This document shows, in pieces, positions 48,060-57,514 of a stretch of 64,000 nucleotides of DNA. The DNA comes from Dermatemys mawii. Its lineage: Eukaryota; Chordata; Testudines; Dermatemydidae. The stretch spans positions 2,756,271 to 2,820,270 of the forward strand of contig ML677329.1 in NCBI GenBank assembly GCA_007922305.1. Direction: 5' to 3'. A program made the position numbers and the translations under genes. Position 1 is the stretch's first letter; every line of letters begins with the position of its first letter. The notes beneath the pieces are model-generated. The model saw nothing but the letters and a program-made list of their open reading frames with translations, was not told the origin of the DNA and did no database searches.

Positions 48060-49110
48060 CAGAGCCAAAGTGAGGTGCTAGCAATCAACAAAATGGCAGC
48101 AGGTAATAGGAACAGATGTGGCTGTGAAGACCATGCTGAGCATTTCAAAGTAAAGTGAATTATGGTCACTAACAGAGCCTCCATTTAAAATTGAACTGAT
48201 AGTTCTGTGTTAAACGATAGTGTCCTAGGGGTGAGCTCAGCTCCACTGTGCTAGAGTTTTCAGAACAAGAAGGTGAATGGTCTCCTGTACAATTCGCTTC
48301 AATTGGGAGACTCTTAGAAGCACACAAAGAATGAATACGGTGACCACATACACAGTTACAAGTAAATAATCATGTTTAAGTGCAACTTGTAAACATATAC
48401 AACCCTAGAGAACCCATGCACCAATCAATGCTGTATTCATATTCACATACCCAATGATATCATAAAGTCTGATGGATTTCCTCAATAGGTGGTCATTGAT
48501 AGATGGGTGGGTCCTGCATGGCTCTTCCCAATGAGGTCTTCCCTTTGGGTCTTTCCACCCTCTCCATACCAGGAAACTCCTTTTATCTTTCTCTGACCAT
48601 GCCTACCACCTTATGCAAATACAACAGGATCCGAATTTCCTTCTCTTTATTTGTACTTCCACTCCCCATGAAAGTTGGGGTGTCCTACTTTTCATAGGTT
48701 CTCTTAGTTCCCCTTATTCTCTTTAACATTTACATAAACATGTTCCAATGATAACCAACAGTCAAAGCAGAACTTTCTGTGATGTTACAATCAGGTGTCT
48801 TGTAGTCTAGATAGGTACATTGTGACATTTTCATGGAACATCACCTCTTGGAACTTCCTTTAGAGCAATCTTGTAACCTTACTGACACAGGGTTACTCTT
48901 GGGCCACTCACTTATGTCAATCTCCTTAAGCCCGAGGCCTGAAATCTTACAGGCCGTAGCCATAGGTCTTGGATAATGGCCTTACTTATGTACCTAACAC
49001 TCCTTTGTCACTACTAAATACTCGCCAATCTCATATTCCTATAATCCTATCCTACTTCTATCCATTCATCACACATTGATTACCTATGGAATAACCTATG
49101 AGTTAACCAC
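48060..49110 (-). mobile_element. Possible LTR, minus strand
   Basis: On the minus strand, gataaaaggagtttcctgg looks like a TATA region and acaaataaagagaagg lies about 60 bases upstream. The general style matches the LTRs in this window. No TG...CA ends or target duplication could be fixed, so this is tentative. Confidence 0.3.
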
Positions 49111-49224
49111 AACAATAACCCAATGAAATGATTAAAATGAACTAATGGAAAAACTAACTGTCCCATGGGGAAATTTTTTTTACTAAGTCTACTTGAGCCA
49201 CTTTTGAAAATGGGACTCAGGCTC

Positions 49225-49608
49225 TGTCACAGAGCATGCTCCCTTGTCTTGGGTTGCTCTTGGCAAGCAGTTCTCACACACTCTTATGTAAATTCACCAC
49301 AGTATATTATATGTCCCCTCACCATAAGACTTTTCCCAAGCTCACAACAGGGGAAGGGGGAAGGGGAAGAGAGAGGTCTCCCATCTCTGAGATCCTACAC
49401 TTCTTTACCCTTCCTTCTAGCCACACACTCTCCCTTCCTGTCTTTCCTTTGACAATCTCTAGCTGATTAGTTGATTCGCCTCGTTACCTGTTTAATTGAC
49501 CAGTCCTAATCAATTATCTCCAAATTTGGACCTTGTCAAGGGGCATAGAGCAGTGAACCAGTACTAGGCTACTCCTCTCTTTCTCTCTCTCTCTCACACA
49601 CACACACA
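49225..49608 (-). repeat. 3' LTR of the 49225-51558 element
   Basis: Aligns with 51168-51558 through tgtcacagagcatgctc, cttttcccaagct, a ctctgagatcctacacttct region, aatcaattatctcc and agcagtgaaccagt. The high-coordinate end has expanded into (TC)n(AC)n at 49573-49609, blurring the last bases. Confidence 0.8.
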
Positions 49609-49611
49609 CTT

Positions 49612-49634
49612 ACTTTTCTTTTTTTTTTGTTTCT
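49612..49634 (-). other. Polypurine tract of the LTR retrotransposon
   Basis: On the minus strand this reads as an A/G-only run apart from a few bases (aaaaaaaaaagaaaagtaag), immediately upstream of the 3' LTR. That is where plus-strand DNA synthesis primes in LTR elements. Confidence 0.55.
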
Positions 49635-49944
49635 ACCAGGACCTTTTCTCTCCTCATTGTTTTTCCTCTGGGGACTGTCATCTCCTCCCACAAGCAAAGT
49701 TTCTCTAAAATGCTTGTAGAAAACTTCTCCATTTTCTTTCCACAAATGTGCATTTGATGGAGGGGGTAACACCTACATCTCTGTTTCTGCCCACCTGTCT
49801 TCACATTCTGGGTAACCTTTTATACCACTGGACAGCCCAGTACCCCTGCTTTTGAAGCCTCACAGAGCACAAACCCAGCTCTACTGCCTACTTCCTTCCT
49901 CTCCTGTCTTTCTTCTCCTGTAGCCTCACAGTCATACCAGACAT

Positions 49945-50140
49945 GGCATTTCTGCTGCAGTGAATTTTCAGTGGCATTTTACAGACAGTCCACTATGTGA
50001 GTGTGGGCAGTCACAGATCATGGCACACATTGTTGAGAAATGCAAAATGACAAACTTTCCTGGAGGCCTTTGTGCCTTGAACATCGTTGGTAGGAACACT
50101 GTGGCATGGCTTGACCAGACTGCATATGCCAAATATATGT
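49945..50140 (+). pseudogene. Non-LTR retrotransposon C-terminal fragment, nested
   Basis: The frame reads DSPLCECGQSQIMAHIVEKC, then FPGGLCALN and VAWLDQTAYAK. The CxCG, HIV, C spacing and the following GGL/WL/YAK words match the C-terminal region downstream of the reverse transcriptase in several non-LTR retrotransposons. It lies on the opposite strand to the surrounding LTR element, so it inserted later or was picked up. The remaining part of the 131-codon frame (to 50355) is not recognised. No catalytic domain is present. Confidence 0.5.
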
Positions 50141-50421
50141 CAGTAGTTTCCTGCCTTTCCTCCTTGCATCATGGACAGATATCAGCTTTACTAGGGACAT
50201 CAACAGCAGCTTCTAAAGCAGCAGGTTGGTGCCTTCAATCCCAAACCCTAGTGACCTCAGGGGGACTTTATAACAACTGTTCCAAAATAATGGATTCTGA
50301 TCTCCCCAGCTCCTCTGTCATCTGGTCTCAGCCACCTAGTGGCCCAATCAGATAACTTCTGTGCAAAGGCCCTAGGTCTTGCCCCCTCTGACCAACTTGC
50401 TTCTCAAAACTTCTGTCTGTA

Positions 50422-50712
50422 TCATTTTTCCCACCAAGCAATCCAGCCTAAAATGGCTGAATTTAGGGTTTCATCATCCACAGCTTGTTCATTACTCAGA
50501 CTCATAAGCAGCTTGAGATTCTCCAGAGAGGTAGGGAGCCAATCTGGTGGCCCATCCCCTCTTTTCTCAGAGCCCTCCTGAACCTTCCTGAACATTAACA
50601 AAAAAGAATTGGGCTCATCTGTCAGGCCCATTTTACACAGCTCCATGCCCATCATCCAGTTATCTCCCTCTATCAAGACACTCACCAGCTGCTCCTGGAG
50701 CTGTTGCTGCAC
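50422..50712 (-). pseudogene. Gag-like capsid fragment of the LTR retrotransposon
   Basis: The 96-codon frame has a Gln-rich coiled start (QQQLQEQL), then LCKMGLTDEPNSFLLMFRKV. That resembles the capsid N-terminus of Ty3/Gypsy-type gag (pattern: pKMgpxDDPexFLxxFExv), the fold also found in SCAN and domesticated gag genes. The rest of capsid is not readable and the frame ends after WIAWWEK. No zinc knuckle is seen. The orientation agrees with the LTRs. Confidence 0.5.
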
Positions 50713-50764
50713 CTGAGACTGACCTGCAATAAATTGCTATAGGCTTTGTTGTTGTTCTGCTTGA

Positions 50765-50985
50765 CAGCAGTGGCAGATTAGTCACTGGGCCAAGGGGGCC
50801 CAAGCCCAGGTGTCCTGGTCAATTGGGAAGCTCTGAAAAAATGGGTGCCCCTGCACCCCGACACCACTTCCCCAGCAAGAGTGCCAGGCAAAGTGGCAGA
50901 CTGCAGGGAGAAGGGGTGTGGAGAGGTCCCCACTTGCCCTGGCCCGGGGCCCCGCAAAAGCTTAATCTACCTCTGCTTGCTAGAA
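50765..50985. repeat. G/C-rich repeat fragment nested in the LTR element
   Basis: Begins gcagattagtcactgggcca and ends ggccccgcaaaagcttaat followed by ctacctctgct. It differs sharply in composition from its surroundings and reads like a nested interspersed repeat copy. Family unknown. Confidence 0.4.
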
Positions 50986-51167
50986 TAACAAGGATTGTCT
51001 CTCTGTGAGCTGGCTCTGTTGAAACGCCTGAAGGATTTTCTGTAACTGTTTTTGCTGCTTAGCTATCCAGCACAGGAGTTCGTCCAAACTGCATAAGCCT
51101 TCTTATTGGTTCCCCCTCCCATCCTTCACCTACACTGGAGAAGGAAGATCCCAGACAAGCACCAAAG

Positions 51168-51558
51168 TGTCACAGGGCGTGCTCACTCAACCCTGGAGTT
51201 CTCTTTGCATGCAGTCCTCACGCACGCTCACATTAGTTCATCATAGTGTACTTTTTACAGTATAGTATGCAGCTGCTTGTCCCATCGTGATAACGCTTTT
51301 CCCAAGCTTCAGCATATCCACTGTGGCGGGCGGGGGTTGCGGGGAGGAGGCCTCACTTCTCTGTGATCTTGAGCTTCTTTGACCTTCCTTTCAGCCTCCC
51401 TTTCTCCCTTTCAGTCTTCCATGTAACCCTCCCTGGCTGAGGAGCTGAATTACCTCATTAACTGGTTAATCAGTTATCTCCCAATTTGGCCTAGGCAGGG
51501 GCGATTACAAAGTGCATTGAGTGGTGAGCCAGCCCTAGCCTACTCCCACTCTGTCACA
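51168..51558 (-). repeat. 5' LTR of the 49225-51558 element
   Basis: Starts tgtcacagggcgtgctc and ends ctctgtcaca, giving inverted TGTCACAG...CTGTCACA ends. It is the partner of 49225-49608. The pair has diverged visibly, so the insertion is old. Confidence 0.8.
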
Positions 51559-51563
51559 GGCTC

Positions 51564-52014
51564 CTAAGCCACTTAGGTACTTTTGAAAATGTTATCCATA
51601 AACATTAATGAGATTTTATATTCTTTATCTTGACATTTCTGTTTTAAGAATATGAAACCAATCTTGTGAGTCTGTGATTTCTCCTATCAAAGTGTATGGC
51701 TAGGCTGTAGGCAGCCTAGTTCGTATGTTTCTTTGATAGGTACAATTGATGATCCAAGCACATATCCCACACTACTACTTTTTCATTTTTACTGTATCCC
51801 ATGTTGTTACAAGAGACTTATGCATGTAGACTCAGAGTTCTAGTTTTTTAGGTCCTAATACATACAGTTTTCACCATTTTTGCACATTTGTTCTGCTTTT
51901 TTACATTTCCTGTTCAAGTATCTCTATACTGATACTCTAAACAACTTCACATTTATGCCAGCACAATGCTCTGTTCGTGTATAATGTGGCCCACTTGCCT
52001 TTTGTGAGTACCGC
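51564..52014. other. No recognised gene or repeat
   Basis: The first 40 bases are the continuation of the sequence interrupted by the LTR element. Nothing recognised after that. Confidence 0.4.
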
Positions 52015-53011
52015 TGTCAGCCGGATGTCTGTCTGCACCTGCATTGCTGCTTGTGGTGCCCACTACTGACAGTTAACCTTCCCAAGCAGGTTTTTCAGTG
52101 ACTCAGCCCTCTGGCTGAGTCACACACAGTCTGTAGGCGTACAACAAAATAAACGCCTTCTGGGGTACACGGTCCAAAAGGGCCCATCACAGTGCCCTTA
52201 GCTATGTCTTTATCTGTAGCCCTGTCGCTGGACTCAGTCCTCAATCAGTCCAACAGGGCCTATCGCAGTGCCCTCAGTTAGTATCTTTAGCCCTCTCTCC
52301 AGGCTTAGTGTTCTGCCTGGTCCTTCTAAAATGGTCCCTCTCTGGAAAAGAGCAGCACCCCAGAGCTCCCTTCCTGGAGATTCTTTGCCTCTTGGCAAGT
52401 CTCAACTGATCCCAGCTAACTCCCTCTCTCAGTTCAGTCTTCTTCTGGGAGTTGTATCAAAGTCACAAATGCTGACTCTCTTTAGGGTCTTCAGCCCCTT
52501 CCCTAGGCTTGGTTAAACTCCCCTTCTTCAGGGCCTTGACCACTCCACCTGTGGCCAGTGGTGGGGGACCCAGATTCACGCAATACTTCATGTCCCAACG
52601 AAGGCATCCAATGAATAGCAACCAACTTTTCATCTACTGTTCCCCGGGCCACTTCCCTGCAGCCCCTTCACTTTTATTGTTACCCTTAGCTCAGGGCTGA
52701 AGTCTTGTTTGAGTCCCTGCAGTCAGCCAGGAGCACCTTCCTTGCTCCCCTGGTCCTTGCCAGCAGCTGCTCTGTCCAGCCATGCAGACAGCCAGGAGCA
52801 TCATTCTTGCACCGCTGACTCCAGCCAGCAACTGTCATTTTCTTTGTCCATCAGCTCCTTTTATATGAGCCTGCTATATGGGATTCTTTCCTGCAGCGGC
52901 TCTAGGCAGCCTGGAGGACTCACCTTTACTGCACTTCTTCTGGGCTGCAGGGCAGTAGGACTGTGAGGCCTCCATCAGGGGGCCTCAAAGGGCCTGATTC
53001 ACCCCATCACA
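52015..53011 (-). mobile_element. LTR, minus strand
   Basis: Plus-strand limits are tgtcagccgg (52015) and ccatcaca (53011), giving TG...CA ends. On the minus strand a TATA box (ttttata complement at 52859-52865) and AATAAA (tttatt at 52673-52678) are spaced about 190 bases apart, as in an LTR promoter and polyA unit. Repeated phrases such as cagccaggagca (52729-52738 and 52791-52800) lie in the part corresponding to U3/R. No matching flanking 5-mers were found, so the ends are less certain. The plus frames here (52268-52966) are Ser/Leu/Pro-rich shadows. Confidence 0.6.
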
Positions 53012-53344
53012 TCATGCTACCTCCAATGCTTCTATTCTTTCATATTCCATAAATATTTCTCAATGTACCCATTTCTGAAGTACCACAACTAGCAAATGTT
53101 CCTTCCTCTGCCAAATCATGAGTAACTTTTTAAAAAGTGAATCTCTAGTGAACTTTCAAAAGCTGGCTTTCAAAATTAACATGGTATTTAACAATAACAA
53201 AACAGATAGACTTACTCATTAAAATAAATGGAAGCCATGTTGTTCCTTTGAAAATGACTGCACTGATATGGAAAGCCTTCATCTCGCATTTATTTCAGAT
53301 AGAAAACAATTGACTTTTAAATGTTACTAAGGAGTAAAAGAAGA
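53012..53344. other. No recognised gene or repeat
   Basis: About 330 bases, A+T-rich; nothing seen. Confidence 0.4.
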
Positions 53345-53590
53345 GCCTTGTGGTTAAGGCTCAGGACTGTGAATGAGGAGAGCTGGGAGGTTCTAAGCCT
53401 GGCACTGCCACACATATCCTGTGCTACCTTGTATAAGTAGCTTCCCAACTTTGTGTCTTAGTTTTCTCATAATAGGTATGTTATGATACATACCCTATAA
53501 TATGGGGGCTTTGAGGAATAAATACAAAGTTTATAAAGCATTTGGAAATCATTGGAAGGATTTATATACATACAAAATATATTTATATGG
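53345..53590 (+). mobile_element. MIR/CORE-SINE copy, nearly complete
   Basis: The order is ccttgtggttaaggctcagg, gagagctgggaggttctaag, cctggcactgccacacatat, ctaccttgtataagtagctt, then tgtgtcttagttttctcat. This covers the tRNA-like region with its B-box-like part and the CORE segment. It ends in tataaagcatttggaaat, the LINE-derived tail. Confidence 0.75.
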
Positions 53591-53999
53591 GATGTAATAT
53601 GTACTTAATATGGAGAGTAGGGTAAAATGTAGTTTTGTTTTAATTTAACTTGTTTTTGTTTACTTTGTGAAGAGATGGTGGTGCAGGAGTCGTACATTGA
53701 AAAGACAATGTACCAGAATGAGCTGGTTGGATAAAGGAAGAGATAGTTGGAATTTTTGATCGCATATACCTAGGTAACTTTTAGAATGTTGTTTTCAGTG
53801 TATTGTACCTTTCGATGTTGATAATTCTCATAATTTTGTCATGAGTCTTGTGATATTTGATCCTTTTCTTAAATCCCCATTTGATTATGTGAGAATCTCT
53901 GCTATGACTAAAGTTAATGCCCAAATCGCATGGTGGCAGAGAAAGGTTAAAAAGATAATTCTCAAACACAAAAAGGCTAATAGAGCTAGTTAAGTTTAA

Positions 54000-54986
54000 A
54001 GCTAAATGCAAAGAGTTACAAAGGGATCTCACAAAACTGGATGACTGGGCAACAAAATGGCAGATGAAATCCAATATTGCTAAATCCAAAGCAGTGCGCA
54101 CTGGAAAACATAATCCAAACTATACATACAGAATGATGGGGTCTAGATTAGCTATTGCCACTCAAGAAAGAGATCTTCAAGTCACTGTGGATAATTCTCT
54201 GAAAACGTCTGTTCAATACGCACCAGTAGTCAAAAAAACTAACTATGTTAGGAACCATTAGAAAAGGGATAGATAGTAAGACAGAAAAATATCATAATGC
54301 CACTACAGAAATCCACTGTATGCTCACACTTTGAATACTGTGTGAAGTTCTGGTTGCCCAATCTCAAGAAAGATATATCAGAATTGGAAAAGGTATAGAG
54401 AAGGGCAATAAAGACGATCAGGGGTATGGGACAACTTCCAGATGAGGAGAGATTTAAAAGACTGGGTCTTTCAGCTTAGAAAAGAGATGACTAGGGAGGA
54501 TATGATAGAGGTCTATAAAATCATGAACCGTGTGGAGAAAGTGAATAGGAAACTGTTATGTCCCCCTTCATGTGACAAAAGAACCATGGGTCACCATGAA
54601 ATTATAGGTATCAAGTATGAAACAAATGTAAGGAAGTATTTCTTCACACAACACACAGCCAGCCTGTGGAACTCATTGCCAGGGCATATTGTCAAGGCCA
54701 ACACTGTATATCTGTGTTCAAAAAAGAATTAGATATGTTCATGGAGGGTAGGTCCATCAATGACTGTTAGCCAAGATGGTCGCGGATGCAACCCCATGCT
54801 CTGAGTGTCCCTAAACTCTGACTGCCAGAAGCTGGGAATGGACAACAAGGGATGGATCCCTGGATAAATTGTCCTGTTCTGTTCATTCCCTGTGAAGCAT
54901 CTGGCACTGGCCACTGTCAGAAGACAGGACACTGGGTTAGATGGACCAATGGCCAAACTCAATATGGCTGTTCTTACATTCTTATT
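54000..54986 (+). mobile_element. CR1 LINE, 5'-truncated copy
   Basis: Contains the C-terminal part of CR1 ORF2, then the 3' region with ggaactcattgccag, gtccatcaatgactgttagc, cactgtcagaagacaggac, ggttagatggaccaatggcc and the end ggctgttcttacattcttatt. This order is the standard 3' end of turtle/bird-type CR1. Truncation at the 5' side is typical of target-primed reverse transcription. Confidence 0.9.
54010..54735 (+). pseudogene. CR1 ORF2 reverse transcriptase C-terminal region
   Basis: From about 54013 the frame gives LQRDLTKLDDWATKWQMKSN, then KSKAVRTGKHNP, MMGSRLAIATQERDLQVTVD and KKTNYVRNH. This is the CR1 thumb region (pattern: DLxxLxxWxxxWQMxFNxxKCxVxxxG, then EKDLGVxVDxxL). After a stop near 54262 the sequence continues in other frames to a C-terminal block at 54442-54732 with KEMTREDMIEVYKIMN. 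The catalytic FxDD region lies upstream and is missing. Frameshifts and stops show it is inactive. In an active element this protein reverse-transcribes CR1 RNA at the nicked target. Confidence 0.85.
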
Positions 54987-55075
54987 AAATAAAAATAAAC
55001 CAAGCTGTATTATTTTAAAAAAATTCTTATGATTTTAAAGTCAATCTTGTGATTGTGAACATGTGAAATTGGCAA

Positions 55076-57069
55076 TGGTGGGAGTATTCATGTCTGCAAA
55101 AGAAGCTGCCATCTTGAGTTCAGTTCACAGGCAGTCTTATCAGAGGGGAGTCATTTTGCACATTCGTGTGGGGTCTTTCCTTTTATTTTGTCCTGATTTG
55201 CTGTTCTCCTTTACTCTAGAATAAAGATCATTTTGGACTGAAAGTATGTGTTTGCTTCTCATGTACGGTAAAATGTTATACAAAGCTTATCCCAAATCTG
55301 AAGTTAACTCTTTATGAGATTCAAAAATGCTCAGAGGTATTATTATTTTTCACTTTCATTTACCTCTGCATTTCCTCATTCCCACCTGCACCCAGAAATC
55401 TATGTGCTACTAAAGAGACTGTTGCAGCCCCAAAAAAATTCTACTAGTTTGGGATAGAGTTCATCTAAGTATGTGATCTTTTACATGTTCTTCTGCTCTT
55501 GCCCTGGAAGTCTTTGAAGGTATAAAGTGAATGATTAAACGTATCTCCCACAAAAATCAGAATTTCTTACTTGACTCTGAGATCCCACCAAGCCAACCCA
55601 TGCAAAAATGTAATCTGTTGGCTTCTAAGCTGCACCTGGTACTGCTTCCTTAAGTGCTCATTCAGCACAAGAAAAACACTGACAAGGACAGAATATGAGA
55701 CAGAGATAGATCTTTTGCAGCAGAGGGGAATTTTACAAACATTCTGGGGAATAAAACTAAATCAGAGGCATTATAACTCTGTCAATAATGTATTATACTT
55801 GAAAGGGTCTCCGTATATATATCACTTAGCAAGTTATATACAGTAACTCCCTTGAAAAGGGAGAATGTAAAACCCTTACCTGATTTGATGGACCAGTGCT
55901 TTCAAACTAGTCAGCACCTGTTCTCAGATTTGATATACTCCTGATCTGTTTCAAGTGCAGCCAAAGGATCAAGACTTAATTAGTGGTGAAATATCTCACA
56001 CTGATCAGCTCAATACCAACTCCCCGAGGGACATAGATTTGTCTCTCTTTGGAATCCCCACCCCACCCTCACATGCTTGTTAGGCGGTTTGTGTTTTTTT
56101 GTCATTTGGCAGACACTTATCCGCTGCATGTGCTGTGCTGGAACGCTCCTCTTGGTAGAGGAGGCTTAGTGTCTTTAGGAAAAGGGAAGGCATGTTGTAG
56201 CAGCTTCATTTCATACTAATGCTCTGGTTCTGCCAAACCAAACGAGGCCAGGTGACCTGCCTCTCCTGGTGTTCTTCAAAGAAGACACTCTTGTTTCTTA
56301 TTCGTAGGTCCATTGAGCTGTAAAGCACATTAATTCTTTTTTCCCCCACCAGGATAAGTCACTCAGGTGTAATACTTCATTTACAAGACTGTCCTTGGGC
56401 AGCGACAGCAGCAATAATAAACATAACCATTGCTCAGGAAAAGAACCTTTTCTCACCAGAAGCTTAAATTATAATGACATATTTATGCAGTTATTAAGAG
56501 TAGGATTTTCACAGACGTCTAATGAAAGTAGATGTCCCATTCCCATTGCAGTTCAAAGCCGCTGGTGAGGTTTCATTTTGTTAATCTTTATTAAATGCTT
56601 TGAGATCTCAGATAGAAGGTACTATAGAGGTGTAAAGTATTATCATCAGGGAGCATGACCATTGTGAATTCAGCACAGAAGAGACTCCATGCTTTCACTG
56701 ACTGATACCCCATATCAGTGAAAACAAAGGACAAACCCAATACACTCAGTACTAGCCATGCACTGACCTCTCATTCCTTTCTGATGATAGCATTTTTTTT
56801 TGTCATTTAAGCAGTACAGAATGAGGTAATCTGGCTGTTCCCTTAATTTTTGCAAGTATTTATATACATCTGTCTAAATATCCAGAGGCCTAGAGCAGAA
56901 AAAGAACTAAGAACATAATTTAAATAGTATAGTAGTTGTCAAAGCTAACTTCTCAGCCTTTGCTGGGATTCCTGATAGTAGGTGGGACTTCAAACAGTTT
57001 GGCTTGGCATCATTCTCACGCAGACAACTTATTGATGGCAGTGTTTTAGGAACGGATCTATGCTTATTA
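55076..57069. other. No gene recognised; repeat-tail fragment near 56575-56645
   Basis: At 56575-56645 the phrase ttaaatgctttgagatctca followed by ggtactatagaggtgtaaag resembles a common LINE/SINE tail. On the minus strand an AATAAA lies near 56585, about 500 bp downstream of the candidate exons. Otherwise only short frames. Confidence 0.4.
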
Positions 57070-57138
57070 TCAGGTCCATGGATGGGAGCTGGAATACTTT
57101 GACTGAATGCTCGCCTTCACTTTAAAGCGACGATAATC
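57070..57138 (-). CDS. Candidate alternative terminal exon, unidentified gene
   Basis: On the minus strand a strong acceptor-like tract (ataatttcttttccag) is followed by 22 codons in phase 0, DYRRFKVKASIQSKYSSSHP then WT and a TGA stop at 57070-57072. It would join in frame to the upstream piece if that exon used the gtaaat donor at 57321-57325. The codons avoid stops and look ordinary, but 23 codons alone are weak evidence. I do not recognise the peptide. Chance splice-like sequence is the main alternative. Confidence 0.3.
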   Translation of the reverse strand, partial: DYRRFKVKASIQSKYSSSHPWT

Positions 57139-57199
57139 CTGGAAAAGAAATTATAAAAGCAAGCCATTTTCTGCCAAAGAAACATGACTCATAAGTAAA

Positions 57200-57428
57200 T
57201 TAAAATGCTACTGAAGTCTCGTAATAATTTGAAAGAGTATCCTGTTTAGAAACAACATAGCTCAGAGAACGTATCTGTGGCATCTCTCGCTCTCCATTGT
57301 TCTTGTTATTTTTAAGGACATTTACTGGATTTCCAGGTTTTAAGAGTTCATCTGCTTCTCCGGTGGCTGTTGTCATAATCCGATTTATGACATCATCATA
57401 ATTTCCACAGTAGCCGGTTATTGTGCTT
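57200..57428 (-). CDS. Candidate terminal coding exon, unidentified gene (partial)
   Basis: The minus-strand frame from about 57428 to the TAA at 57200-57202 encodes 75 residues, with blocks such as STITGYCGNYDDVINRI, GEADELLKPGNPVNVL and SKQDTLSNYYETSVAF. A possible acceptor (ctaaac branch-like word, then ggtgcaacaacag) ends at 57429. The open frame continues upstream to 57514. Codon choice is varied and CpG-poor like a real exon, the peptide is mixed and hydrophilic rather than low-complexity, and no repeat covers it. The C-terminal VAF could be a class II PDZ-binding end. A donor-like gtaaat at 57321-57325 after PGNP would allow phase-0 splicing to 57138. I cannot name the protein, and it may be a chance frame or part of an old pseudogene. 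Confidence 0.4.
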
Positions 57429-57514
57429 CTGTTGTTGCACCAACGGAAGCAGTTTAGAGGGGAGTAATGGGGAAAGAGAGAATGAACAGACTGAAATGTA
57501 TGGCCTATGTGCAT

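Larger units (their letters stand above)
49225..51558 (-). mobile_element. LTR retrotransposon, internally deleted, with 5-bp duplication (GGCTC)
   Basis: Two similar LTRs (49225-49608 and 51168-51558) enclose about 1.56 kb, and GGCTC flanks the whole unit on both sides (49220-49224 and 51559-51563). Minus orientation is supported by three signs: a purine-rich tract on the minus strand at 49612-49634 next to the lower LTR, a tRNA-primer-site-like tggtgcttgtctgggat on the minus strand just inside the upper LTR (51149-51164), and a gag-like minus frame at 50422-50712. Protease, reverse transcriptase and integrase are missing. The insertion split an older sequence; acttttgaaaatg remains on both outer sides. 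A nested LINE fragment and another repeat fragment lie inside. Confidence 0.8.
53815..55075. repeat. Older interspersed repeat split by a CR1 insertion
   Basis: The left part (53815-53990) reads gttgataattctcataattt, gtcatgagtcttgtgat, then gattatgtgagaatctctgc. The right part (about 54990-55075) reads ttcttatgattttaaagtca and ends attggcaatggtgg. Together they match the repeat at 29350-29590. The CR1 at 54000-54986 sits between the halves. Confidence 0.55.

Noticed and set aside
49960..50355. 131-codon plus-strand frame as a host zinc-binding protein
   Set aside because: The CxCG...HIV...C part matches non-LTR retrotransposon C-termini and the frame lies inside an LTR element.
52268..52966. 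Three successive plus-strand frames suggesting an exon cluster
   Set aside because: They are complements of a minus-strand LTR with TATA and polyA signals; Ser/Leu/Pro-rich and without domains.
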